NCBI RefSeq assembly: GCF_900103885.1
Contig: NZ_FNIM01000013.1
Location: 19,645 to 83,644, forward strand
DNA: 64,000 bases
Direction: 5' to 3'
Origin: Actinomyces ruminicola
Lineage (GTDB): Bacteria > Actinomycetota > Actinomycetes > Actinomycetales > Actinomycetaceae
In this document: positions 17,601 to 26,084 of the stretch, in pieces
Numbering within the stretch: the first letter of the stretch is position 1
How the letters are laid out: each line of letters starts with the position of its first letter
The notes under the pieces: generated by a model
Database searches by the model: none
What the model was told of the DNA's origin: nothing
Seen by the model: the letters and a program-made list of their open reading frames with translations, nothing else
Made by a program: the position numbers and the translations under genes

Positions 17601-20600
17601 CTGCCCACCGGCGCCTACGAGGTCAAGGTCGCCGTAGGCCGCTCCTGGGATGAGAACTATGGGGTCGACGGCGTCGCCGGCGGCGCGAACTACTCCTTCT
17701 CCGCCACTGCGGGCAAGAGCGTCGTCTTCACCTATGACGAGTCCACCCACCTGCTGACCATTGAGGTCACCGACCCGCCTGCCGCCGGCACCGGCGAGGA
17801 GCGCGCCTACTGGATCGACTCCACCACGCTGGCCTGGCCGGTGAGCCTGCTGCCCGACGGCGTGACCCGCGCGGACGTGGTCGGCGACGACGGCACTGCC
17901 GTAGCCGACGCCCCCATCAGCCTGGGCCTGGTGCTCGCCCCCGAGGGCGGCGCCACCCTGAGCGACGGACAGGTGACGGGCGGCACCGAGACGCCGCTGC
18001 GCGTGGTCGGCAACCTGCCCGACGACGTCCTGGCGGCGCACCCGAACCTCGACGGTTACATCGCCGTCTCACTGACCGACGCGGACGGCAACGCCCTGCT
18101 GTCCGAGGAGGAGGTCGCCGAGGCCCTCAAGGGGCAGGTGTCCGTGGTTCAGCGCTCCTCCGGGGACGCGGCCGGCTCCGGGGTCACCGCCTTCACCGGC
18201 GTGCAGACCGCACCCGTGATCGACGCCCTGTACGCCGACGCCGCCGCCGAGGCGCCGCTGGGCGTCACCTTCACCGACGGCGTCCCCGAGTTCGCGCTGT
18301 GGGCGCCCACCGCCCAGGCGGTCACCCTGCTGACCTGGGACACCGGCTCGGCCACCGGTTCCGCGGCCCTGGTGGACGGCGACCCCGTGCGCACGCCCGC
18401 CGTGCGCGGGGACGATGGCCGCTGGACGGTCGATAACGCCGACGGCGGCATCACCGCCGGCTGCCAGTACCAGTGGGAGCTGCAGGTCTACGCCCCCAGC
18501 ACCGGGAAGGTGGAGACCAACCTGGTCACCGACCCCTACTCGGTGGGCTTGACCCTCAACTCTGCGCGCTCGGTCGCCGTCGACCTGTCCGACCCGGACC
18601 TGGCCCCCGAGCAGTGGGCCTCCACCGCCTCCCCGCAGGTGGACTCCGATGCGGGACGCACCATCTACGAGCTGCACGCGCGCGACTTCTCCGCCGCGGA
18701 CGCCACCGTCCCGGAGGCCTATCGCGGCACCTACAAGGCCTTCACCGTCTCCGACTCCGACGGCATGAAGCACCTGGCCGAGCTCGCCGACGCGGGCATC
18801 GACACCATCCACCTGCTGCCCACCTTCGATATCGCCTCGATCGAGGAGGATCGCTCCGCGCAGCAGACCGCTGACATCCCCGCCGATGCCGGACCGGATT
18901 CCACCGAGCAGCAGGCGGCCGTGTCCGCCGTCAAGGACGCCGACGCCTACAACTGGGGCTACGACCCCTACCACTACACGACCCCCGAGGGCTCCTACGC
19001 CACCGAGGGCAACCAGGACGGCGGCGCCCGCACCGTGGAGTTCCGCGAGATGGTCGGCTCCCTGCACGCCACCGGGCTGCAGGTGGTCCTGGACCAGGTG
19101 TTCAACCACACCGCGGGCGCCTGCCAGGACGCCACCTCCGTCCTGGACCGGGTGGTGCCCGGCTACTACCAGCGGCTGGACGCCAAGGGCGACGTGCTCA
19201 CCTCCACGTGCTGCCCCAACACCGCCACCGAGAACGCGCTGATGGAGCGGCTGATGATCGACTCCGTGGTCACCTGGGCGCGCGACTACCACGTCGACGG
19301 GTTCCGCTTCGACCTGATGGGCTACCACTCGGTGGACACCATGAAGAAGCTGCGCGCCGCACTGGACGAGCTCACCCTCGAGAAGGACGGCGTGGACGGC
19401 TCGGCCATCTACCTGTACGGCGAGGGCTGGAACATGGGGGAGATCGCGGACAACGCCCTGTTCACCACCGCCACCCAGGGGCAGCTGGATGGCACCGGCA
19501 TCGGCACCTTCAACGACCGGCTGCGCGACGCCGTCCACGGCGGTGGCCCCTTCGACGATGACCCGCGCATCTACCAGGGCTTCGGCACCGGCCTGTACAC
19601 CGACCCCAACGGGCTGTCCGACAGCACCGAGGAGCAGCAGCTGGCCGACCTCGGTCACCTGACCGACCTGGTCAAGCTGGGCCTGGCCGGCAACCTGAAG
19701 GACTACTCCTTCACCCAGTCCGACGGGACCGTCAAGCGCGGGGCGGAGATCGACTACAACGGGCAGGCGGCCGGATACGCCTCCAGCCCGGAGGAGACGA
19801 TCAACTACGTCGACGCCCACGACAACGAGACCCTGTTCGACCTGGGCGTGTTCAAGCTGGCGACGGACACCCCCATGGCCGACCGGGTGCGCATGAACAG
19901 CCTCTCGCTGGCCACCGTCGCCCTGGGGCAGTCGCCGTCCTTCTGGGCGGCGGGCACCGAGATGCTGCGCAGCAAGTCGTTGGACCGCGACTCCTACAAC
20001 TCCGGGGATCACTTCAACGCGATCGACTGGACCGGACAGGACAACGGCTTCGGCGCCGGGCTGCCCGTGGAGTCCTCCAACGGCTCCAAGTGGGACATCA
20101 TGCGCCCGCTGCTGGCCGACGCCTCGCTCAAGCCGACGGCTGAGGACATCGCCACCTCGAACGCGCAGATGCTGGACATGCTGCGGATCCGCACCTCGAC
20201 CCCGCTGTTCCGCCTGGGCTCGGCCGATGCCATCCAGGCCAAGCTCTCCTTCCCGAACTCCGGGACCGAGGCGACGCCGGGCGTGATCGACATGTTCATC
20301 GACGACACCCTGGGCGACGACGCGGACGCCTCCCTGGCGGGCGTGCTGGTGGTCTTCAACGCCTCCGATGCGCCGGTCAGCGAGACGATCACGGACCTGG
20401 CCGGCCGGGAGTTCGTGCTGCACCAGGTGCAGGCCGACGGCGCCGACGCCGTCGTCAAGGGCTCGACCTTCGACACGGCCACCGGCACCGCCACCGTCCC
20501 GGCGCGCACCGTGGCGGTCTACGTGGAGAAGCAGGCGGGCGGCACCGCCGGGCCCACTGCCGAGCCGACGGCGGAGCCCACCGCCGGGCCCACCGCCGAG

Positions 20601-20954
20601 CCCACGGCGGAGCCCACTGCCGAGCCGACGGCGGAGCCCACCGCCGGGCCCACCGCCGAGCCGACGGCGGAGCCCACCGCCGGGCCCACCGCCGAGCCCA
20701 CCGCCGGGCCCACCGCCGAGCCGACGGCGCCCACCGCCGGGCCCACGGCGGCGGCGAGCGCCTCCGCGCAGGACGGGGGTGCGCCGTCGGGCCAGGGTGC
20801 GACCGGGGCCGCCGCCTCGGCCACTGCGGCCCCCGGCAAGACCGGCACCGGCCCGCTCGCCCGTACCGGCGCGGAGGCCGTCGTCCCGCTGATCGCCATG
20901 GCCGTGGCGCTGATCGTGGCGGGAGTGCTCCTGGGTCGGCGTCGCCGCGCCTGA
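14673..20954 (+). CDS. Secreted, wall-anchored amylopullulanase (two GH13 domains)
   Basis: 2,093 residues from GTG 14673 (GAAGGAGT upstream), followed by a Sec signal peptide (RRHKRSRALGAIAATALTLS.., Ala-rich cleavage near AIAAADE). Order: an X25-type starch-binding module (SLQDELGCGADWDPAC); a GH13 alpha-amylase domain (about 160-700) with DGFRID (about 417), FGEV (about 451) and NHD (about 520); a fibronectin-like segment; two further X25 modules (about 830-1030); a pullulanase N-domain and GH13 pullulanase domain (about 1040-1960) with YNWGYDP, DGFRFDLMG (about 1541), YGEGWN (about 1583) and VDAHDNE (about 1712); a PTAEPTAGP-type linker (about 1963-2025); and LARTG, a hydrophobic helix and RRRRA. 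It should hydrolyse alpha-1,4 and alpha-1,6 bonds of starch or glycogen at the cell surface. LARTG departs from LPxTG but has the right context for sortase. Confidence 0.92.
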   Translation: MRLHSLHARRHKRSRALGAIAATALTLSTGAIGLAAQPAIAAADEAAPGSVALVGSLQDELGCGADWDPACDVTELTDADGDGTWEYTATVPAGSYEVKVALNDTWDTSYGKDGGADNIPLTLAGDAELTFTWNQDSHRIGLASADLDGAYTDADAALAAAPVRQGTGEQFYFVLTDRFANGDTSNDAGGLTGGSDITGLDPTDKGYYHGGDIQGLIDHLDYIQDLGTTAIWLTPSFTNQAVQGTGENASAGYHGYWITDFTSIDPHLGGNEALAQLRDALHERGMKLYLDIITNHTADLISYEEGTYTYVETADVPYTDAAGNVIDISALAGRVDFPTLDAATSFPYTPVRNGDVIPEALNDVTLYHNRGDSTWTGESTTMGDFQGLDDLMTENPVVEQTFEEIYTAWMDFGVDGFRIDTVKHVNYEFWQAWTAAIDAHAEATNPDFFTFGEVYDADATKTSPYVRGTGMDATLDFAFQAAAQGFAKGRPTTNLGTFFATDDYYTTTHSSVYAEPTFLGNHDMGRIGYLLGGGSGSEELLARSELAHSLMLLTRGQPVIYYGDEQGFAGSGGDKDARQDMFATRVDQYAGEQLIDGTVAGSTDRYNTDSALYQHIAELSQLRATYPALSTGSQIELYSQDSAGVYAFARVDRDEKVEHLVALNNAGEEQTVTLTSLTPGAAYTPLYGTDKAVTADGDGKVTLTVPALGAVVLRADATVAAAADQAVTFTTPNGANLSGSTAEIAAITAADRWAETTFSYRPLGTDEWTAVGTAEDDTPRVYADLSNLSAGTVLEVRAVTTDADGNRAAASILAVVGADLSGAQPQADPEAPIDGLEVTIPGDHNTEMGCISDWQPDCEQALLTQDSASGLYTGTFDIPAGTWQYKVAIGGTWDENYGADAVAGGDNIYYTTAGGPVTFFYDARTHQVWNDAEAPVVTLPGSFQDELGCASDWDPACLASIMRPAGEGKWTFSTAALPTGAYEVKVAVGRSWDENYGVDGVAGGANYSFSATAGKSVVFTYDESTHLLTIEVTDPPAAGTGEERAYWIDSTTLAWPVSLLPDGVTRADVVGDDGTAVADAPISLGLVLAPEGGATLSDGQVTGGTETPLRVVGNLPDDVLAAHPNLDGYIAVSLTDADGNALLSEEEVAEALKGQVSVVQRSSGDAAGSGVTAFTGVQTAPVIDALYADAAAEAPLGVTFTDGVPEFALWAPTAQAVTLLTWDTGSATGSAALVDGDPVRTPAVRGDDGRWTVDNADGGITAGCQYQWELQVYAPSTGKVETNLVTDPYSVGLTLNSARSVAVDLSDPDLAPEQWASTASPQVDSDAGRTIYELHARDFSAADATVPEAYRGTYKAFTVSDSDGMKHLAELADAGIDTIHLLPTFDIASIEEDRSAQQTADIPADAGPDSTEQQAAVSAVKDADAYNWGYDPYHYTTPEGSYATEGNQDGGARTVEFREMVGSLHATGLQVVLDQVFNHTAGACQDATSVLDRVVPGYYQRLDAKGDVLTSTCCPNTATENALMERLMIDSVVTWARDYHVDGFRFDLMGYHSVDTMKKLRAALDELTLEKDGVDGSAIYLYGEGWNMGEIADNALFTTATQGQLDGTGIGTFNDRLRDAVHGGGPFDDDPRIYQGFGTGLYTDPNGLSDSTEEQQLADLGHLTDLVKLGLAGNLKDYSFTQSDGTVKRGAEIDYNGQAAGYASSPEETINYVDAHDNETLFDLGVFKLATDTPMADRVRMNSLSLATVALGQSPSFWAAGTEMLRSKSLDRDSYNSGDHFNAIDWTGQDNGFGAGLPVESSNGSKWDIMRPLLADASLKPTAEDIATSNAQMLDMLRIRTSTPLFRLGSADAIQAKLSFPNSGTEATPGVIDMFIDDTLGDDADASLAGVLVVFNASDAPVSETITDLAGREFVLHQVQADGADAVVKGSTFDTATGTATVPARTVAVYVEKQAGGTAGPTAEPTAEPTAGPTAEPTAEPTAEPTAEPTAGPTAEPTAEPTAGPTAEPTAGPTAEPTAPTAGPTAAASASAQDGGAPSGQGATGAAASATAAPGKTGTGPLARTGAEAVVPLIAMAVALIVAGVLLGRRRRA
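20559..20750 (+). repeat. Tandem Pro-Thr-Ala-Glu/Gly-Pro coding repeat
   Basis: In-frame 12-bp units (GCCGAGCCCACG variants) encode about 16 copies of PTAEP/PTAGP. They form the wall-spanning linker just before the sortase motif. Such a repeat is likely to vary in length between strains. Confidence 0.85.
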
Positions 20955-20972
20955 GCCGCAGCGCCCACCACT

Positions 20973-21016
20973 GAGGGGCGGCGCCCGGGACCATCCGGCC
21001 TCGGGCGCCGCCCCTC
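20973..21016 (+). terminator. Terminator of the amylopullulanase gene
   Basis: A perfect 15-bp inverted repeat, GAGGGGCGGCGCCCG (20973-20987) with CGGGCGCCGCCCCTC (21002-21016), lies 18 bp after the stop. Confidence 0.75.
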
Positions 21017-21038
21017 GTTCGCGCCCGTGGCCGGGGGT

Positions 21039-21147
21039 CGTCTACTACGCCGGTTCGTGCTCTAGTACGCCACTTAGGCGTGTGTTGAAGGGCTGCGGGC
21101 CCTTCAGCAGAGGTCTAACCGGCGTAGTAGACGCCGAAGGGGCGTAC
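21039..21147. repeat. R2 palindromic element, copy B
   Basis: About 109 bp. The outer CGTCTACTACGCCGGTT arm pairs with AACCGGCGTAGTAGACG, and GGGCTGCGGGCCCTTCAGC forms the apex. Unlike copy A, TACGCCGGTT occurs in the outermost left arm. It lies between the two pullulanase genes. Confidence 0.85.
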
Positions 21148-21333
21148 CCAAGGGTCGGCCGGCCCAGCAGACGGTGCGGCGGTAGGCGGTGGAAGTGGGC
21201 GCGGGGGGCGAGGAGCCGGAGGACCCGGATGGCGCACCCGGACGGCTGACCGCCACCGCAGTGTCTTGACAGGTGATGGAAGTTCCTGGAAGCGTCGGGT
21301 TAGACTCGCGTCAGCAGGCAGAAAGGTGTTCCC

Positions 21334-24174
21334 ATGGCCAATGTCGTCCCGGTGCATCACGACGCCCCGGTCCGTCACGAGCTTCCCGGCGTCGGCGAGG
21401 CTCGTGCCTATTGGGTGGACGAGACCACCCTCGCCTGGCCCGCCGACCTGCTGCCGGCCGTGGTGGACGTCGAGGCGCTGCGCGTGCGCCCGCCGGTCGG
21501 ATCCCCGGCACATACCCCGGTCACCTTCGGCCTGATCGCCGCGCCCGAAGGCGGCGCCCGGATCGTCGACGGCATCCTCCAGTCGGGTCCCGATGCCGAG
21601 GAGATTCCCCTGTGCATCCACGGCTCCCTGGAGGACCTGCTCGGCGAGGAGGCCATGGCCGCTCACCCCGCCCTGCGGGGCTACCTGGGACTGTCCCTGG
21701 AGGACGAGTTCGGCAGCCGCCGCGTTGAGCGGGAAGACGTCATGATGCTGCTGTCCGGCCAGCTCGCGGTGGTGCAGCGCACCGCCGCCTCCACCGGGGG
21801 CTGGGTCACCGCCTTCACCGGCGTGCAGACCTGGCCGCTGCTGGACCGCCTCTACGCCGACGCCGCCGCCCGGGACGGCTCGGCCCCGCTGGGCGCCGTC
21901 CTCGGCCCCGACGGCGCCCCCGCCTTCGCCCTGTGGGCTCCCACCGCCGTCGACGTCGCCCTGCTCGCCTGGCCCACCGGCGACCCCACCGGCTCCGTGC
22001 CGCTGGCGGAGGGCGACCCGATTCGCGTGGCAGCAGACCGGGCCTACGCCGAGTACTGGGACGGCCGCTGGGAAGTGGACGCCCGCACCGCTGCCGCCGC
22101 CGGCATCGACGCCGGCTCGCAATACCTGTGGGAGGTGCGCGTCTACGTACCCGCCACCGGGGAGATCGAGACGAACCTGGTCACCGACCCCTACTCGCGG
22201 GCACTGACCGTCGACTCCCGCAGGAGCGTCGTCGTCGATCTGAACCAGCGCGCCCTCAAGCCATCCTCCTGGCGGGAGAACCTCAGCCCCGTCGTCGTGT
22301 CGGACGCGGCCCGCGCCATCTACGAGCTGCACGTGCGCGACTTCTCCGCCGCCGACGCCTCCGTCCCCGAGGAACTGCGCGGCACCTACGCCGCCTTCTC
22401 ACTGCCCTCCGAGGGCACCCGTCACCTGCGGCGGCTCGCGGCCGCCGGCATCGACACCCTCCACCTGCTGCCCACCTTCGACTTCTGCTCCGTCCCGGAG
22501 GACCGCTCCGCCCAGCGCACCCCGCGCGTTCCGGACCACGCCTCCCCGGCCTCCCGCCGCCCGCAGGCCGCCATCGCCGCCGTCGCCGATCAAGACGCCT
22601 ACAGCTGGGGCTACGACCCCTGGCACTGGCAGGCCCCCGAGGGGTCCTACGCGCGCGAGGGCCGCCAGGACGGCGGGGCGCGCGTGCAGGAGTTCCGGGA
22701 GATGATCGGCGCCATCCACGGCATGGGCCTGCAGGTGGTGCTCGACCAGGTCTTCAACCACACGGGGGCCTCCGGGCAGGACGCCCACAGCGTGCTCGAC
22801 CGGATCGTTCCCGGCTACTACCACCGCCTCGACGCCGCCGGGAACATGGAGATGTCCACCTGCTGCAACAACATCGCCACCGAGCACCGCATGGCGGAGC
22901 GGCTCATGATCGACGCCTGCGTGTCATGGGTGGTCGACTACCGGGTCGACGGGTTCCGCTTCGACCTGATGGGCTACCACTCGCTTCAGACCATGGCGCG
23001 GCTCCAGGAGGCCCTGGCCGAGGTGGCCGACGACGCCGTCGGCCACCCCATCTACCTGTACGGCGAGGGCTGGAACATGGGGGAGGTGGCGGACAACGCC
23101 CTGTTCACCCAGGCCACCCAGGGGCAGGCGGGCCGGCTGGGCATCGGCACCTTCAACGACCGCGTCCGCGACGCCGTCCACGGGCGCAGCGATGACACCG
23201 ATCCGCGGGTGCCGCAGGGCCTGGGCAACGGCGAGCTCACCGACCCCAACGGCTACGACGACCGTTCCGAGGAGACCAAGCGCGACGATCTTGCCTGGCG
23301 CGCCGACCTGGTGCGCCTGGCCCTGGCCGGGAACCTGTGCGACTTCGAGCTGCCCGGCCCCGAAGGGCAGTGGGTCCGGGGCGACGAGATTCGCTACGGC
23401 GACGAGGCCGCCGCCTATGGGATTGCGCCGGTCGACTCCATCAACTACGTCGACGCCCACGACGACGAGACCCTTTACGACCGGCTCGCCTACAAGCTTC
23501 CGCCCGGGACCCCCATGTCCGAGCGCATCCGCATGAACACCCTGTGCCTGGCCACCGTGACCCTGGGGCAGTCGCCGTGCTTCTGGGCGGCCGGCACCGA
23601 GCTGCTGCGCAGCAAGTCGCTGGACACGGACTCCTACAACTCCGGCGACCACTTCAACGCCATTGACTGGACCGGGCGCGACAACGGCTGGGGCCGGGGC
23701 CTGCCGCCCGCCGCCCGCAACTTCGACGCCTGGGTGGTGCAGGCCGGGATCCTCATGCGCGAGGACCTGCGCCCCTCCCCGCAGGACATCGCCACCGCCC
23801 GGGAACAGGCGCTCGACCTGCTGCGGCTGCGCCGCTCCAGCCACCTGTTCTCCCTGGGGTCGGCTGAACTGATCCGTGAGCGGGTGTCCTTCCCCACCGG
23901 CGACTTCGATGTGCCCGGGCTGGTGATCATGCTGGTCGACGACGGCGCCGGCGCCGACGACATCGATCCGGACCTGGACGGGCTGCTGGTGGTGATCAAC
24001 CCCGCGCCCACCACGGTGGAGCAGCGGGTGGACGCGCTGGTGGACCGCTACTTCGAGTTGAGCGACATCCAGATGGAGGGCGCCGACCCGATCGTCAAGG
24101 ACACCCGCTTCGACGCGAACACTGGCACCATCACCGTCCCCGGCCGTACCGTCGCCGTCCTGTACGAGCGCTGA
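21334..24174 (+). CDS. pulA: Cytoplasmic pullulanase-type alpha-1,6-glucosidase
   Basis: 946 residues, no signal peptide and no wall anchor. The N-terminal pullulanase module starts EARAYWVDETTLAWPADLLP, followed by a CBM48-like domain (FALWAPTAVDVALLAW) and a GH13 domain with YSWGYDPWHW, DGFRFDLMG, YGEGWN and VDAHDDE. It aligns over most of its length with the C-terminal half of the preceding secreted protein (ERAYWIDSTTLAWPVSLLP, YNWGYDPYHY), so the two are paralogues. It should debranch glycogen or imported branched maltodextrins inside the cell. AGAAAGG precedes the ATG. A perfect TTGACA at 21266 has no well-spaced -10; TAGACT at 21301-21306 is the best -10. Confidence 0.9.
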   Translation: MANVVPVHHDAPVRHELPGVGEARAYWVDETTLAWPADLLPAVVDVEALRVRPPVGSPAHTPVTFGLIAAPEGGARIVDGILQSGPDAEEIPLCIHGSLEDLLGEEAMAAHPALRGYLGLSLEDEFGSRRVEREDVMMLLSGQLAVVQRTAASTGGWVTAFTGVQTWPLLDRLYADAAARDGSAPLGAVLGPDGAPAFALWAPTAVDVALLAWPTGDPTGSVPLAEGDPIRVAADRAYAEYWDGRWEVDARTAAAAGIDAGSQYLWEVRVYVPATGEIETNLVTDPYSRALTVDSRRSVVVDLNQRALKPSSWRENLSPVVVSDAARAIYELHVRDFSAADASVPEELRGTYAAFSLPSEGTRHLRRLAAAGIDTLHLLPTFDFCSVPEDRSAQRTPRVPDHASPASRRPQAAIAAVADQDAYSWGYDPWHWQAPEGSYAREGRQDGGARVQEFREMIGAIHGMGLQVVLDQVFNHTGASGQDAHSVLDRIVPGYYHRLDAAGNMEMSTCCNNIATEHRMAERLMIDACVSWVVDYRVDGFRFDLMGYHSLQTMARLQEALAEVADDAVGHPIYLYGEGWNMGEVADNALFTQATQGQAGRLGIGTFNDRVRDAVHGRSDDTDPRVPQGLGNGELTDPNGYDDRSEETKRDDLAWRADLVRLALAGNLCDFELPGPEGQWVRGDEIRYGDEAAAYGIAPVDSINYVDAHDDETLYDRLAYKLPPGTPMSERIRMNTLCLATVTLGQSPCFWAAGTELLRSKSLDTDSYNSGDHFNAIDWTGRDNGWGRGLPPAARNFDAWVVQAGILMREDLRPSPQDIATAREQALDLLRLRRSSHLFSLGSAELIRERVSFPTGDFDVPGLVIMLVDDGAGADDIDPDLDGLLVVINPAPTTVEQRVDALVDRYFELSDIQMEGADPIVKDTRFDANTGTITVPGRTVAVLYER

Positions 24175-24217
24175 CCGCACGTTGCGTGCCTGCGGCTCCG
24201 CCCCCTCCTCCTCTTCG

Positions 24218-24263
24218 CCGAGATCGGTAGAAGTTACGTGCCGAGATCGGTAGATATGGCGGC
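24218..24263 (+). repeat. R1 array, forward, between convergent pulA and rarA
   Basis: One full unit (GAGATCGGTAG + AAGTTACGTGCC) plus the terminal half unit GAGATCGGTAGATATGGCGG. It lies between the 3' ends of the two genes. Confidence 0.9.
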
Positions 24264-24266
24264 GGC

Positions 24267-25688
24267 TCACTGTTCAGCGCGCAGCTTGGCGCGCAGGCCC
24301 TCCCAGTAGGCCAGGCGCTCGCGGATACGGCGCTCGTGGCCGTGATCGGTGGGCTCGTACAGGCGCTCGCGCTGCTCTCGCGGCGGGAGGCCCTCGGGCA
24401 TGTAGTCGGCACCAGAGAAGCCCTCCGGGGTGTCCGGGTCGTACTGGTAGCCCTCGCCGTAGCCGAGTTCCTTCATCAGCCGGGTGGGTGCATTCAGAAT
24501 GTGCGCCGGCGGCATGAGCGAGCCGGTTTGCCGAGCCAGTTTCGTCGCCCGCCCCAGGGCCCGGTACACGCTGATCGACTTCGGCGCCGTCGCCAGGTAG
24601 ACGACCGCCTGGGCGATGGCCAACTCGCCCTCGGGGGAGCCCAGGCGCTCGTAGGTGTCCCAGGCGGCCAGGGTCATCTGCAGGGCGCCGGGATCGGCCA
24701 TGCCAACGTCCTCGGAGGCGAAGCGCACCAGCCGCCGCGCGATGTAAAGCGGGTCCTCCCCGCCGGCCAGCATGCGCGCCAGCCAGTACAGGGCGGCGTC
24801 CGGGTCGGAGCCGCGCATGGACTTGTGCAGCGCCGAGATGAGGTTGTAATGCTCCTCGGAGGACTTGTCGTACAGCGGCGCTCGGGAGGCGACGACGGCG
24901 GTCAGCGCCTGCTCGTCGAGTTCGGTCAGCCCGGCTCCGGCGGACGAGCCGGCGGGTGCGACGGCGTCCTTGCCGGCGGCGCCAGCCTTCTCCTGGGAAT
25001 CCGCATAGCCGATGACCTGCTCGACCATGCCCAGCAGATAGCGCCCATCGCCGTCGGCCATGGCCAGTAGCGCGCGCCGGGCGCCGTCGGTCAGCGGCAG
25101 CCTCCGACCGAGCAGCGCCTCGGCGCGGGAGAGGAGCTCGGCCAGGGCGGCGTCGTCGAGCCGGTGCAGCACCAACACCTGGCAGCGGGACAGGAGCGCG
25201 CCGTTGAGCTCGAAGCTGGGGTTCTCGGTGGTGGCGCCCACGAGCACCACCGTGCCGTCCTCGACGTAGGGCAGGAACGAGTCCTGTTGGGCGCGGTTGA
25301 AGCGGTGGATCTCGTCCACGAACAGCAGGGTGCCCTGGCCGACCTCGCGGCGACGCGCGGCGGCGGCGAACACCTTGCGCAGGTCGGCCACGCCGGAGAA
25401 GGTGGCCGAGACCTGCTCGAACACCAGGCCGGTGCGGTCGGCCAGCAGCCGGGCGATCGTGGTCTTCCCGCAGCCGGGCGGGCCCCACAGGATGATTGAG
25501 GCCAGGCGTCCTGCGGCCACCATCCGCCCCAGCGGGGCGTCCGCAGCCAGCAGGTGGTCCTGCCCGACGACGTCATCGAGTGTGCGCGGCCGCAACCGGT
25601 CCGCGAGCGGGCGGGTGGGGTCGTCGACGATCGGGCCGCCGCCCTCGGCCGCGGCGTCGAAGAGTGAGGGGGCGTCCTCCGGGCTCAT
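24267..25688 (-). CDS. rarA: Replication-associated recombination protein A (AAA+ ATPase)
   Basis: A 473-residue MgsA/WRNIP1-family AAA+ protein. Residues 25-45 hold PLADRLRPRTLDDVVGQDHLL. Walker A GPPGCGKT is at 69-76, Walker B and sensor region FVDEIHRFNRAQQDSFLPYVE at about 128, TTENPSFELN is sensor 1, and the C-terminal tetramer domain includes YDKSSEEHYNLISALHKSMRGSDPDAALYWLARML. RarA acts at stalled replication forks and single-stranded DNA ends. The length is normal apart from an Ala/Gly-rich insert near residue 240. The R1 array lies just past the stop, converging with pulA. Confidence 0.93.
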   Translation of the reverse strand: MSPEDAPSLFDAAAEGGGPIVDDPTRPLADRLRPRTLDDVVGQDHLLAADAPLGRMVAAGRLASIILWGPPGCGKTTIARLLADRTGLVFEQVSATFSGVADLRKVFAAAARRREVGQGTLLFVDEIHRFNRAQQDSFLPYVEDGTVVLVGATTENPSFELNGALLSRCQVLVLHRLDDAALAELLSRAEALLGRRLPLTDGARRALLAMADGDGRYLLGMVEQVIGYADSQEKAGAAGKDAVAPAGSSAGAGLTELDEQALTAVVASRAPLYDKSSEEHYNLISALHKSMRGSDPDAALYWLARMLAGGEDPLYIARRLVRFASEDVGMADPGALQMTLAAWDTYERLGSPEGELAIAQAVVYLATAPKSISVYRALGRATKLARQTGSLMPPAHILNAPTRLMKELGYGEGYQYDPDTPEGFSGADYMPEGLPPREQRERLYEPTDHGHERRIRERLAYWEGLRAKLRAEQ

Positions 25689-25834
25689 GCCACCAGGTTA
25701 CGGGGCGAGTCCGACGCTGCGGGCGGGGTAGCTATTGCGGGTGATGCGCCGCCCAGGCGGCCAGGGCGGCGGAGATGGTTGTGCGGGTGCTGGAGGCGGC
25801 GGCAGGCGACGTCCAACTGCTCAGGTGGCACGGA

Positions 25835-25938
25835 ATGCACCGCTTTAGGGTGCGGTCCTGTCGCGAAGACCGGGTGCTGCCGCGGAACTGTGCCGTTTTT
25901 CGGAGTGGGGGCTGGGTGGGGCGGCTGAAAGTGGTGCA
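25835..25938. repeat. R3 element, copy 1 (terminal inverted repeats, 104 bp)
   Basis: Left end ATGCACCGCTTT (25835-25846) and right end AAAGTGGTGCAT (25927-25938) are inverted repeats with one mismatch. Sequence just beyond the right end (TGACAGTTGCGGG) also matches copy 2 at 41416-41520, while the interior is diverged. It lies in the gap between rarA and the SPFH gene. Confidence 0.7.
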
Positions 25939-25987
25939 TCTGGTGACAGTTGCGGGCCTGCGGGTGGGTAGCGGTCAGGGGTGCGGC

Positions 25988-26023
25988 TTGTCATCGCCCG
26001 AAAAATAGCTATCATATTGCTAT
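25988..26023 (+). promoter_or_regulatory. Promoter of the SPFH gene with ATAGC/GCTAT inverted repeat
   Basis: TTGTCA (25988-25993) and TATCAT (26010-26015) are 16 bp apart. An inverted repeat ATAGC-(9)-GCTAT (26005-26023) covers the -10. The half-site resembles the TATAGCA palindrome in front of the MntA-like gene. Confidence 0.55.
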
Positions 26024-26084
26024 AGCCGTCGCGGGAGTCGAGAGGTCTACGCCTCCGCCGCTGTGGCTGGAACTGGAGGTCGCC

